Numbered from the stretch's first letter, positions 6,149-13,587 are shown. The stretch: 15,087 bases of DNA from Clostridiaceae bacterium UBA5444 (GCA_002426575.1 DIRE01000042.1:51051-66137), one strand, 5' to 3'. Notes: generated by a model not told the origin, from the letters alone. Numbers and translations are program-made.

Positions 6149-7027
6149 ATGAAAAAAAGGAATGTTAGTGCTATTATTTTAGCCATAGCAATCAGTATTT
6201 GCCTAGTAGGGGTTATATTCACAGGGTGCAGTAGTAATAAAAATGTTGGAGACAGAGAGAAAGCATCAGGTTCAATATTAACCATTGGATCTACTGCACT
6301 TCAGCCATTAATTGAGGAAGCCGCTAAAAATTTTATGGATAAGAACCAAGATGCAATTATACAAGTTCAGGGTGGAGGAAGTGGAAATGGCTTAACAGCT
6401 GTGTCAAATGGCTCTACGCAGATCGGCAATTCTGATATTGAGGCTCAGGATAAAGCCGGAATAGATGCGGCAAGCCTTGAAGATCACAAGGTTTGTGTAA
6501 TAGGGTTTGCACCAATAGTTGGCAAAAACATTAAAGTTGATAATTTAACAAAACAGCAGTTAATAGATATATTTACTGGAAAGATTGATAACTGGAGTAA
6601 AGTAGGTGGAGATGATATGAAAATAGTACTTATCACAAGACCTGCATCATCTGGCACTAGGGCAACATTTAAGAAGTATGCTTTAGATGGACTTGATGAA
6701 GCTTCAGGGAAGGTTCTTAGCCAGGATTCATCTGGCGCTGTTTTAAAAGCAGTAGCAGAAACAGAAGGCGCTATAAGTTATATTGGGCTATCATATATAA
6801 ATAAGAACAAAGATATAAAGGCATTAAACCTAGATGGTATAGCTCCTAATGCAGAGAATATAAAAAGTGGTAAATATCGAGTATGGTCCTATGAGCATAT
6901 GTATACAAAGGGATCTGCTAAAGGCCTTGAAAAAGCTTTTATAGAATATGTAATGAGCGATGAGATTAAGCCAATAGTTGAAAAGTTAGGATATATACCG
7001 ATAAAGGATATGGAAATAGAAAGATAG
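6149..7027 (+). CDS. pstS: phosphate-binding lipoprotein PstS
   Basis: PstS is the extracellular receptor of the importer; it captures inorganic phosphate and delivers it to PstC/PstA. The lipoprotein signal is visible: basic MKKR, a hydrophobic core and the lipobox FTGC with the lipid-bearing cysteine at residue 27. Phosphate-binding loops are recognisable: TIGSTALQPL near residues 46-55, GGGSGNGLTAVSNGSTQIGNSD, and RPASSGTRATF. The length is 292 residues, normal for the compact Gram-positive form. GGGAGG precedes ATG 6149 at suitable spacing. It lies downstream of pstA instead of at the head of the operon, preceded by its own PhoP-box-like array, and phoU follows after 20 bp. The protein is intact even though pstA is interrupted. 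Confidence 0.95.
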   Translation: MKKRNVSAIILAIAISICLVGVIFTGCSSNKNVGDREKASGSILTIGSTALQPLIEEAAKNFMDKNQDAIIQVQGGGSGNGLTAVSNGSTQIGNSDIEAQDKAGIDAASLEDHKVCVIGFAPIVGKNIKVDNLTKQQLIDIFTGKIDNWSKVGGDDMKIVLITRPASSGTRATFKKYALDGLDEASGKVLSQDSSGAVLKAVAETEGAISYIGLSYINKNKDIKALNLDGIAPNAENIKSGKYRVWSYEHMYTKGSAKGLEKAFIEYVMSDEIKPIVEKLGYIPIKDMEIER

Positions 7028-7047
7028 TGCCTTGGAGGGGAGAGTAT

Positions 7048-7704
7048 ATGGTAAGAAAATCTTTTGATGATGAATTGAGTTCATTGCATCATGAAGTAAT
7101 CAGAATGGGAAGTGCAGTTGAAAAGCAGATAGATGATTGCATTAGTGCATTAACTAATCAAAATATATGCCTTGCAGAGAGAGTAATAGATAATGATGAT
7201 TATATAGATAAAATGGAGGTTGACATAGAAGAGAGATGCATAAAATTAATCGCAAGGCAGCAGCCTCTTGCAACAGACCTTAGAACGATATTTACAGGTA
7301 TTAAAATAGTAACAGACCTTGAAAGAATAGCTGATCATGCAGTTGATATTGCCAAGATTACAATTAAATTAAAAGATGAAAAATATATAAAACCCTTAAT
7401 AGATATACCAAGAATGGCTGATATTGTTCAGGGCATGATAAAGGATGGACTTGATGCATATGTAAGGGTTGATGCAAAATTTGCAGAAGATATATGCAAA
7501 AGAGATGATGAGATTGATGCTATATATGAAGACGTTTTTAGAGAGCTGCTTCTTATTATGATAGATGATCCTAAAACTATAAACCAAGCTACTCAATTTT
7601 TATTTGTTTGTAAGTTTTTAGAGAGAATTGCAGATCATGTTACTAATTTGTGCGAGTGGACAATATACATCGTTACAGGGGAACACAAAGATTTAAATGC
7701 ATAA
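7048..7704 (+). CDS. phoU: phosphate signalling regulator PhoU
   Basis: PhoU is a cytoplasmic all-helical protein that couples the state of the Pst transporter to the PhoR-type kinase and holds down phosphate uptake when phosphate is plentiful. It has 218 residues in two repeated three-helix halves. The metal-binding family motif appears twice, DLERIADHAVDIA in the first half and FLERIADHVTNLCEW in the second. RQQPLATDLRTI in the first half is also typical. I start at ATG 7048, because GGAGGGGA lies just upstream; an in-frame GTG at 7027 would overlap the pstS stop and place the ribosome site inside the gene. It is the last gene of the operon and is followed by a terminator. Its usual kinase partner is not encoded intact in this window. 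Confidence 0.95.
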   Translation: MVRKSFDDELSSLHHEVIRMGSAVEKQIDDCISALTNQNICLAERVIDNDDYIDKMEVDIEERCIKLIARQQPLATDLRTIFTGIKIVTDLERIADHAVDIAKITIKLKDEKYIKPLIDIPRMADIVQGMIKDGLDAYVRVDAKFAEDICKRDDEIDAIYEDVFRELLLIMIDDPKTINQATQFLFVCKFLERIADHVTNLCEWTIYIVTGEHKDLNA

Positions 7705-7728
7705 ATATATATAGAGATATATAGAAAT

Positions 7729-7774
7729 AATAGGGTTTAAGACTAAGAAATTGTTTTAACCCTATTTTATTTTT
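7729..7774 (+). terminator. intrinsic terminator of the pst-phoU operon
   Basis: AATAGGGTT (7729-7737) pairs with AACCCTATT (7758-7766), with some further pairing inside the loop, and the hairpin runs into a T-rich tract (7765-7774). It ends the operon 25 bp after phoU. Confidence 0.75.
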
Positions 7775-7775
7775 G

Positions 7776-7804
7776 TTGATAAAAAAACATATAAATGGTA
7801 TTAT
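7776..7804 (+). promoter_or_regulatory. sigma-A promoter for DUF512 gene and der
   Basis: TTGATA (7776-7781) and TATTAT (7799-7804) lie exactly 17 bp apart, each 5 of 6 to consensus. An additional extended -10, TGATATAAT at 7832-7840, lies so close to the ribosome site that it is less likely to be used. The promoter follows directly on the terminator of the phosphate operon. Confidence 0.5.
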
Positions 7805-7861
7805 TACATTCATGTTTATTGGTGGTTTGCATGATATAATAAATTGCAGGGAAGTGATTTT

Positions 7862-9172
7862 ATGGGGAAAGCTACAAATGTAATTACGGATATCAAGGGT
7901 AATAGCATTGCATCTGAGCTAGATATTGAACCTGGAGATATATTACTTAGTATAAATGACCAAGAGGTAAATGACATAATAGATTATAAATATCTAATCT
8001 CTGATGAATATATAGAAGTATCAATAATAAAACCAAGTGGGGAAGAGTGGATATTTGAGATAGAAAAGGAATACGATGAGGATTTAGGGCTTGAGTTTAA
8101 AAACTCAATAATTGATGGGGCAAGAAGCTGCGCAAACAAATGCATATTTTGCTTTATAGATCAGCTCCCAAAGAATATGCGGGACACTCTGTATTTTAAA
8201 GATGATGATTCTAGGCTATCCTTTTTGCAAGGAAATTTTATAACAATGACCAATATGTCTGATAAGGATATAGATAGAATTATAAGATATAGAATAAGCC
8301 CTCTTAATATATCTGTTCATACTACAGACCCTAATCTTAGGATTATGATGCTTGGGAACAAAAGAGCGGGCAATATTATGAAATATATAGATAGGCTTTG
8401 CAGCGGAGGAATAGAAATAAACTGTCAAATTGTTTTATGCAGGGATATAAATGATGGGGATAATCTGAAAAAGACTGCTTTAGACTTATTCTCATACCAT
8501 CCTAATATAAAGAATGTTGCTGTTGTACCAGTTGGAATAAGCAGATATAGAGAAAAACTATATCCACTTACCCCCTATGACAAAGAAAGCTCAAGCAGAG
8601 TTATTGATATAATAGAGAAATTACAGAATGAGTTTTATGATAAAAAGGGAAATATATTTATAAGGGCTGCAGACGAATTTTATATAATGGCTGATAGGGA
8701 TATGCCAGGTCCTGAATGTTATGGAGAATATGAACAGCTTGAAGATGGAATCGGTATGATAAGTTATTTCCTGGAAAATATAGACAAAGCTTTAAAAGAG
8801 GGTAATAATAAAAAAGTAAATAAGACAATTTCTTCAGTTACAGGAATGTCAGCATACAAATATATAAAATCAACCTGTGAAAAGATAGAAAGGCATATAG
8901 ATGGGCTAAAAATAAATGTATATCCCATTAAAAATAACTTTTTTGGTGAAAAAATCACGGTTACAGGTCTTTTAACTGGCAAGGATATAGTAGAGCAGCT
9001 TAAAGGGAAAGAACTTGGAGAGAAACTTTTTTTACCATCTAATACTTTAAAATCAGGTGAAAATGTATTACTTGATGATTACACCATAAAAGGCATTGAA
9101 AATGAGCTTAATATAGATATAGAGGTATGCAACTTTGATGGGAGTGATTTTGTAAAACTAATAGCGTTGTAG
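7862..9172 (+). CDS. DUF512 PDZ / radical-SAM-like protein, function unknown
   Basis: This conserved protein of clostridia has 436 residues and no established function. The N-terminus is PDZ-like (GNSIASELDIEPGDILLSIN, residues about 13-32). Then come three cysteines spaced C90-x3-C94-x2-C97 in CANKCIFCFIDQLP, the [4Fe-4S] pattern of radical SAM enzymes, followed by KDDDSRLSFLQGNFITMTN, a family hallmark. The C-terminal half is the DUF512 region and ends in a barrel-like part (GLLTGKDIVEQLKGKELGEK, FLPSNTLKSGE). It is probably a cytoplasmic iron-sulfur enzyme acting on an unknown substrate. The ATG at 7862 is preceded by AGGGAAGTGA; an upstream TTG at 7844 lies before that site. der follows after 36 bp without a terminator, so they probably share a transcript, an association seen in other clostridia. 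Confidence 0.88.
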   Translation: MGKATNVITDIKGNSIASELDIEPGDILLSINDQEVNDIIDYKYLISDEYIEVSIIKPSGEEWIFEIEKEYDEDLGLEFKNSIIDGARSCANKCIFCFIDQLPKNMRDTLYFKDDDSRLSFLQGNFITMTNMSDKDIDRIIRYRISPLNISVHTTDPNLRIMMLGNKRAGNIMKYIDRLCSGGIEINCQIVLCRDINDGDNLKKTALDLFSYHPNIKNVAVVPVGISRYREKLYPLTPYDKESSSRVIDIIEKLQNEFYDKKGNIFIRAADEFYIMADRDMPGPECYGEYEQLEDGIGMISYFLENIDKALKEGNNKKVNKTISSVTGMSAYKYIKSTCEKIERHIDGLKINVYPIKNNFFGEKITVTGLLTGKDIVEQLKGKELGEKLFLPSNTLKSGENVLLDDYTIKGIENELNIDIEVCNFDGSDFVKLIAL

Positions 9173-9208
9173 TTGTAGGAACAGTACATTTAGAGGAGGA
9201 GAATAAAA

Positions 9209-10534
9209 GTGAGACCTATTGTAGCAATTGTAGGAAGACCTAATGTAGGTAAATCAACCCTATTTAATAAGATAACAGGAAAAAGAATAGCAATTGTTGA
9301 AGATACTCCTGGAGTTACAAGAGACAGGATATATTCTGATGCAGAATGGTTAGATAACCAATTTATATTAATAGACACAGGTGGAATTGAACCTTTTAGT
9401 GAGGATGTTATAATTTCTCAAATGCGCGCGCAGGCAGAGGTTGCCATAGATACTGCAGATGTTATTATCTTTATTGTAGATGCTAAAGGAGGTATAACCC
9501 CTGCAGATTTAGAGGTTGCAACAATGTTAAGAAAGACAAGTAAGCCTATTGTACTTGCAGTAAATAAGATAGACGATCCTTCAAAGTTCAATGAGGTTTA
9601 TGAGTTTTATAACCTTGGAATAGGGGATCCTATAGGAATATCAGCAGCCCAAGGCCTTGCCATTGGAGATTTATTAGATGAGGTTGTTGCTCATTTTAAA
9701 GAACTTGATTTAAAAGAAGATGATGATGATGCAACAAAAATTGCAATAATAGGGAAACCTAATGTTGGTAAATCATCTCTAGTAAATAAACTTGTTGGGG
9801 AAGATAGGGTAATAGTTAGTGATATACCTGGCACTACAAGAGATGCTATTGATACTCCTCTTGAGGTTAATGGAAATAAGTATGTATTAATAGATACTGC
9901 AGGTATGAGGAAAAAGAGCAAGGTAAAGGAAGATATTGAAAGGTATAGTGTGCTTAGGGCAATTACTGCAATTGAAAGATCTGATGTATGTATAATTATG
10001 ATAGATGCTGAAGAAGGAGTAACAGAACAGGATACAAAAATAGCGGGATTAGTTCATGAGGCCGGAAAAGGAGTAATAATTGCAATAAACAAATGGGATC
10101 TTATAGAGAAAGATGACAAGACAATGAATGAGTTTAGAAATAAAATAAGAGCTAATCTAAGCTTTATATCATATGCCCCAATTATTTTTATATCGGTTAA
10201 AACAGGGCAAAGGGTTCAAAAACTTATAGATCTTGTTAACTTTGTACATGATCAAAATTCAATGAGAATACAAACAGGGGTATTAAATGATATTATATCT
10301 GATGCAATTATAATGAACCAACCTCCAGTAAACAAGGGAAAGAAGCTTAAAATCTTCTATACAACCCAGGTATCAACCAAACCGCCTACATTTGTGTTCT
10401 TTGTAAATTATACTGAAGCCCTTCATTTTTCTTACGAAAGATATCTAGAAAATCAAATAAGATCAAGGTTTGGTCTTGAAGGAACACCTATTAGGTTTAT
10501 ATGGAGACCGAGAAATGATGATGAGGAAAATTAA
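9209..10534 (+). CDS. der: ribosome biogenesis GTPase Der (EngA)
   Basis: Der is an essential GTPase with two tandem G domains that acts in maturation of the 50S ribosomal subunit. The first domain shows G1 GRPNVGKS (9-16), G3 DTGG (56-59) and G4 NKID (119-122). The second shows GKPNVGKS (182-189), DTAG (229-232) and NKWD (294-297). An acidic linker (KEDDDDATK, about 169-177) joins them, and a KH-like domain fills about 350-441, ending IRFIWRPRNDDEEN. The length is 441 residues, as usual. The start is GTG 9209 behind GAGGAGGAG; it gives the conserved opening MRPIVAIVGRPN. It is probably cotranscribed with the DUF512 gene and ends in a strong terminator. In many clostridia plsY and gpsA follow der; here spoIVA follows directly. 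Confidence 0.97.
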   Translation: MRPIVAIVGRPNVGKSTLFNKITGKRIAIVEDTPGVTRDRIYSDAEWLDNQFILIDTGGIEPFSEDVIISQMRAQAEVAIDTADVIIFIVDAKGGITPADLEVATMLRKTSKPIVLAVNKIDDPSKFNEVYEFYNLGIGDPIGISAAQGLAIGDLLDEVVAHFKELDLKEDDDDATKIAIIGKPNVGKSSLVNKLVGEDRVIVSDIPGTTRDAIDTPLEVNGNKYVLIDTAGMRKKSKVKEDIERYSVLRAITAIERSDVCIIMIDAEEGVTEQDTKIAGLVHEAGKGVIIAINKWDLIEKDDKTMNEFRNKIRANLSFISYAPIIFISVKTGQRVQKLIDLVNFVHDQNSMRIQTGVLNDIISDAIIMNQPPVNKGKKLKIFYTTQVSTKPPTFVFFVNYTEALHFSYERYLENQIRSRFGLEGTPIRFIWRPRNDDEEN

Positions 10535-10562
10535 ATATGGTATGTAAAAGTAGAATTATTTG

Positions 10563-10594
10563 AGTAGACGTAAATTGCGTCTACTTTTTTATTT
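10563..10594 (+). terminator. intrinsic terminator of der
   Basis: AGTAGACG (10563-10570) and CGTCTACT (10578-10585) form a perfect 8-bp stem with a 7-base loop, followed by TTTTTTATTT. It lies about 28 bp after the der stop codon. Confidence 0.88.
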
Positions 10595-10611
10595 AAAATT
10601 ATAACTTATTG

Positions 10612-10639
10612 TAATAATATAAACAACCATTCATATATA
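10612..10639 (+). promoter_or_regulatory. possible SigE promoter of spoIVA
   Basis: TAATAAT (10612-10618) and CATATATA (10632-10639) are 13 bp apart. They match the mother-cell sigma-E pattern (KMATATT and CATAYAHT) at 6 of 7 and 7 of 8 positions. spoIVA is known to be a sigma-E gene in Bacillus. The local AT repeat makes chance matching likely. Confidence 0.4.
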
Positions 10640-10676
10640 TATAATGTTAATACATATGTTTTTTAAGGAGGGAAAA

Positions 10677-12164
10677 GTGAAAAATATGGAGGAATTTGAT
10701 TTATATAGGGATATAGCAGAAAGAACTCAAGGTGACATATATGTAGGCGTAGTTGGCCCTGTAAGAACTGGTAAATCGACGTTTATAAAGAGGTTTATGG
10801 ATTTATTGGTAATACCAAATATAGATAATAATTATAAAAAGGAAAGAGCAAAAGATGAACTTCCTCAAAGTTCTGCAGGAAAAACAATAATGACCACAGA
10901 ACCTAAGTTTGTTCCTAATGAGGCAGTTGAGATTAAAATAAATGATAATGCAAAACTTAGGGTTAGAATGGTGGATTGTGTAGGGTATCTAGTAAAAGGT
11001 GCTTTAGGTTACCTTGAAGGAGATTCCCCAAGGATGGTAACAACTCCATGGTTTGATCACCAGATTCCTTTTGAGGAGGCCGCTGAAATTGGCACTAGAA
11101 AGGTTATAAATGATCATTCAACCATAGGAATTGTAGTAACTACTGATGGCTCTATAACTGATATACCAAGGGAAAGTTACATGGATGCTGAAGAGAGGGT
11201 TATAAAGGAATTAAAGTCCATAAATAAACCTTTTGTAATGATACTTAATACAACACATCCATATGACCCAGAAACCATAAACCTAAAAAGAGAACTTGAA
11301 GCTAAGCATGATGTACCAGTTCAAATAGTGGATGTAATGCAAATGAGAAATGAGGATATAAATAATACTTTAGAAAAAGTGCTATTTGAATTCCCTGTGA
11401 AGGAGATAAATATAGATCTTCCTGAATGGGTTGACACATTAGACATGGGGCATTGGTTAAAGAAAGATTTTGTAGATGCAATTAAAGATGCATCACAGGA
11501 TTTATATAAAATTAGAGATATAAAACCAATGGCTGAGAAATTTAATGATTATGAATTTATTGGTGAAGTAAGAATACCTGATATGAAGCTTGGTGAGGGA
11601 ATAGCTAATATAAATATGAAAACAAAGGATGGACTATTCTACCAAGTACTTGGAGAAATATCTGGAGCTAGAATAAGTGGAGAAAGCGAATTAATGGAGC
11701 TTATGAAAGAGTACTCAGTTGCAAAACATGAGTATGACAGAGTTTCAAAAGCATTAGAAGATGTTAGAGAAACAGGTTATGGACTTGTTCCGCCTCAGCT
11801 TGATGAGCTAAAACTAGAAGAGCCTGAAATAGTAAAACAAAATGGCAGATATGGAGTTAAGTTGCGCGCCTCTGCTCCGTCCCTTCATATGATAAGATGC
11901 GACATACAAACAGAAGTATCCCCTATAGTTGGGACTGAAAGGCAAGGCGAAGAATTTGTAAGATCCCTCCTTGAACAGTTTGAAAATGACCCTGCAAGAC
12001 TGTGGCAGTCAAATATGTTTGGCAGAACTTTAGAAGAACTTGTAAAGGAAGGCCTGCAGAACAAACTATTCAGAATGCCTGAGGATGTACAGATTAAAAT
12101 ACAAAGAACCCTTCAAAAGATTATTAATGAAGGAAGTGGCGGTCTAATCTGCATAATATTATAA
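10677..12164 (+). CDS. spoIVA: stage IV sporulation protein A (spore coat base ATPase)
   Basis: SpoIVA is made in the mother cell and polymerises with ATP hydrolysis on the forespore surface, where it forms the platform for coat assembly and is needed for the cortex. The Walker A motif GPVRTGKS is at residues 27-34 and is followed by TFIKRFMDLLVIPNI. Further family marks are MVDCVGYLVKGALGYLEGD, VVTTDGSI and a middle domain. The C-terminus reads GGLICIIL, as in Bacillus, and in that protein this end contacts the membrane peptide SpoVM. The length of 495 residues compares with about 492 in Bacillus. I start at GTG 10677: AAGGAGGG at 10665-10672 lies directly upstream and the protein then begins near the family's N-terminus. 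An ATG at 10644 would include the ribosome site, and the ATG at 10686 is rather far from it. It is monocistronic, with a likely sigma-E promoter and a terminator. Confidence 0.96.
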   Translation: MKNMEEFDLYRDIAERTQGDIYVGVVGPVRTGKSTFIKRFMDLLVIPNIDNNYKKERAKDELPQSSAGKTIMTTEPKFVPNEAVEIKINDNAKLRVRMVDCVGYLVKGALGYLEGDSPRMVTTPWFDHQIPFEEAAEIGTRKVINDHSTIGIVVTTDGSITDIPRESYMDAEERVIKELKSINKPFVMILNTTHPYDPETINLKRELEAKHDVPVQIVDVMQMRNEDINNTLEKVLFEFPVKEINIDLPEWVDTLDMGHWLKKDFVDAIKDASQDLYKIRDIKPMAEKFNDYEFIGEVRIPDMKLGEGIANINMKTKDGLFYQVLGEISGARISGESELMELMKEYSVAKHEYDRVSKALEDVRETGYGLVPPQLDELKLEEPEIVKQNGRYGVKLRASAPSLHMIRCDIQTEVSPIVGTERQGEEFVRSLLEQFENDPARLWQSNMFGRTLEELVKEGLQNKLFRMPEDVQIKIQRTLQKIINEGSGGLICIIL

Positions 12165-12193
12165 AATCCGGATGTTTTCCGGATTTTCTATTT
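12163..12193 (+). terminator. intrinsic terminator of spoIVA
   Basis: AAAATCCGGA (12163-12172) and TCCGGATTTT (12178-12187) form a perfect 10-bp stem with a 5-base loop, and the T-rich CTATTTTA follows. The stem begins in the stop codon of spoIVA. Confidence 0.85.
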
Positions 12194-12200
12194 TAAACTG

Positions 12201-12229
12201 TTGCAGAAACTAGGCTTATATACTATAAT
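12201..12229 (+). promoter_or_regulatory. sigma-A promoter of tRNA-Pro
   Basis: TTGCAG (12201-12206) and a perfect TATAAT (12224-12229) are 17 bp apart. Transcription would start near 12236, about 38 bases before the mature tRNA. Confidence 0.65.
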
Positions 12230-12231
12230 AC

Positions 12232-12268
12232 TATTTAATATTGTATGTACAGCATACAATATTAAATA
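12232..12268. repeat. perfect 16-bp inverted repeat in the tRNA leader
   Basis: TATTTAATATTGTATG (12232-12247) is exactly complementary to CATACAATATTAAATA (12253-12268), with the 5-base loop TACAG. It covers almost the whole region between the predicted transcription start and the tRNA. There is no T-run after it, so it does not look like a terminator. It could be an operator, a processing hairpin for the tRNA 5' end, or a remnant of a mobile element. Confidence 0.75.
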
Positions 12269-12273
12269 TATAA

Positions 12274-12349
12274 CGGGATGTAGTTCAGTTGGTAGAACGC
12301 ACGTCTGGGGGGCGTGAGGTCGCTGGTTCAAGTCCAGTCATTCCGACCA
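12274..12349 (+). tRNA. tRNA-Pro (anticodon GGG)
   Basis: The 76 bases fold completely. The acceptor CGGGATG pairs with CATTCCG (one G-T wobble), the D arm is GTTC/GAAC, and the anticodon stem CACGT/GCGTG carries the loop CTGGGGG, whose middle bases GGG form the anticodon. The T arm is GCTGG/CCAGT with loop TTCAAGT. The C1-G72 pair and discriminator A73 are the marks of bacterial proline tRNA. The 3' CCA is encoded. It reads CCC and CCU proline codons. It has its own promoter and a terminator hairpin directly after. Confidence 0.95.
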
Positions 12350-12350
12350 T

Positions 12351-12404
12351 ATCGAGTGTTCATAACGGGTTTCAATATTCCGTGTTGGCACTCGATTCTT
12401 TTTT
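12351..12404 (+). terminator. intrinsic terminator after tRNA-Pro
   Basis: ATCGAGTG (12351-12358) pairs with CACTCGAT (12389-12396) and an inner GG/CC-containing stem extends it. TTCTTTTTT follows. It begins one base after the tRNA CCA end. Confidence 0.8.
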
Positions 12405-12450
12405 GCCTAAAAATCGGATGATGAGAAACCGTTGACAAACGGTGTAATCT

Positions 12451-12522
12451 TTGTTAGAGGAAAGTATATTAATGTATAATGATACCGCTGAAAGAGGAAC
12501 AACCTACTTTCGGCGGCTATTT
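12451..12522 (+). promoter_or_regulatory. promoter-like pair followed at once by a terminator hairpin
   Basis: TTGTTA (12451-12456) and TATAAT (12475-12480) are 18 bp apart and would start transcription near 12487. A hairpin, CCGCTGAAAG (12485-12494) with CTTTCGGCGG (12507-12516) followed by TATTTTTT, lies at that very point. Either the hairpin terminates read-through and the promoter match is accidental, or only a very short transcript would be made. The hairpin itself is convincing (one wobble pair in ten). Confidence 0.45.
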
Positions 12523-12585
12523 TTTGTAATAGAAATTGCTGCAGGATTATGTCATACTAAATTCAACCCACGGTAGAATTCATGT

Positions 12586-12614
12586 CGCTTAAGCGGTTAT
12601 TGCCTTGGTATAAT
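12586..12614 (+). promoter_or_regulatory. extended -10 promoter with palindromic operator candidate
   Basis: TGGTATAAT (12606-12614) is a perfect extended -10. The palindrome CGCTTAAGCG (12586-12595) sits where the -35 would be and replaces a good -35 hexamer. The XRE gene begins 62 bp after the -10. This layout suits autoregulation by the XRE protein; that is inference. Confidence 0.45.
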
Positions 12615-12676
12615 TCATTTGTTAGAATAGAAACCAGAAAGAGCGCTTTTTACTTTTATGAAAAAAGGTGAACATG

Positions 12677-13477
12677 ATGAAATTATTACTCGGGAATAAA
12701 ATAAAAGCTTTGCGTAAAGCGCGTGGCATTACGCAAGAGCAGCTAGCCGATGCCATTGGAGTATCTTTCCAAGCTGTGTCAAAATGGGAAAACAATATTG
12801 CCTTGCCTGATATTACTCTTGCACCGTCTCTTGCAAACTATTTCGGGGTGACGATGGATGAATTGTTTGAATTCAATCTCAAGGAAATGAACGAAAAAAT
12901 TGATACTGTTTGCGCAGAAGCATATAAGTATCGTGAGAGTAATCCGGAAGAAGGTCGCCGTATACTTGAAGAAGGTTTGAAACAATATCCTGATAATGAT
13001 ATTCTTCTGAACAATCTTCTTTATGTAATGAATTATACTAATAATCCAGATGAAACAATTACTCTCGCAAGCCGATTAATAGAGAAAACTACCGAAAACG
13101 ATATTAAATACGATGCGCTTCGCTTTCTTGCTTATGCTTATAATGCAAAAGGCGATACTGCCTCAGCCGTTGCAGCAATGGAACAAATACCCGAATTGTA
13201 TTTCACAAAGCTCTCTGAAATGGCATTTATTTTAACGGGTGAACCCAAATATGAAGCCGCAGAAAAGCAGAAATGGATTTCCTTTGAAATACTGCTCCAA
13301 ATGATGTGGAAGATTGCCGAATGTTATGAAGTGGATGGTAAAACAAGTGAGGCAATTTCCGAAACCATGCGTGCACTTGCTCTGGTAGAGGCATTACATG
13401 AAGAACCCAAAATTGAACTATTCCAAAGCTATTTTGAATTTTTCAAGAATCAGATTGAGCGGATGAAAAATAAATAG
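12677..13477 (+). CDS. XRE-family transcriptional regulator with helical-repeat C-terminus
   Basis: This is a DNA-binding regulator of 266 residues. The N-terminal Cro/CI-type helix-turn-helix covers about residues 6-62 (GNKIKALRKARGITQEQLAD, then AIGVSFQAVSKWE with the recognition helix, ending FGVTMDELFEF). The rest is all helical with TPR-like repeats (EGRRILEEGLKQYPDN, then DALRFLAYAYNAKGDTASAV and AECYEVDGKTSEAISETMRA). Such C-termini often bind a peptide or partner protein; none is identified here. AAAGGTGA precedes two adjacent ATGs at 12674 and 12677; spacing favours the second. The GTG at 12668 is part of the ribosome site. Codons are visibly richer in G and C (GCG, GCC, CGC) than those of neighbouring genes, which suggests horizontal acquisition. 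It stands alone between tRNA-Pro and tkt, with a possible autoregulatory operator upstream. The regulated genes are unknown. Confidence 0.85.
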   Translation: MKLLLGNKIKALRKARGITQEQLADAIGVSFQAVSKWENNIALPDITLAPSLANYFGVTMDELFEFNLKEMNEKIDTVCAEAYKYRESNPEEGRRILEEGLKQYPDNDILLNNLLYVMNYTNNPDETITLASRLIEKTTENDIKYDALRFLAYAYNAKGDTASAVAAMEQIPELYFTKLSEMAFILTGEPKYEAAEKQKWISFEILLQMMWKIAECYEVDGKTSEAISETMRALALVEALHEEPKIELFQSYFEFFKNQIERMKNK

Positions 13478-13558
13478 AAAATCCCAACCTTTATAGTATG
13501 AAACGACAATTAAGGGAATACTCAAAAGCGAACGGATTTTCTAAAAACAAAAGTAAAA

Positions 13559-13587
13559 TTATAAAAAGGCTCTATATATGCTATAGT
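13559..13587 (+). promoter_or_regulatory. possible sigma-A promoter of tkt
   Basis: TTATAA (13559-13564) and TATAGT (13582-13587) are 17 bp apart, with a modest -35 match. It lies in the 185-bp gap between the XRE gene and tkt, in which I see no other gene and no strong terminator. Confidence 0.35.

Noticed and set aside
12274..12349. tRNA-Pro 3' end as an attL/attR site of an integrated island
   Set aside because: No repeat of the tRNA 3' end occurs elsewhere in the window and no integrase gene is present, so an attachment site cannot be supported.
12472..12576. Small open frame of 34 codons upstream of the XRE gene, with GAGG 11 bp before its ATG
   Set aside because: It runs directly through the terminator hairpin at 12485-12522, the ribosome site is weakly placed, and the translation (MYNDTAERGTT...) resembles nothing I can identify. 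The hairpin explains the sequence better.
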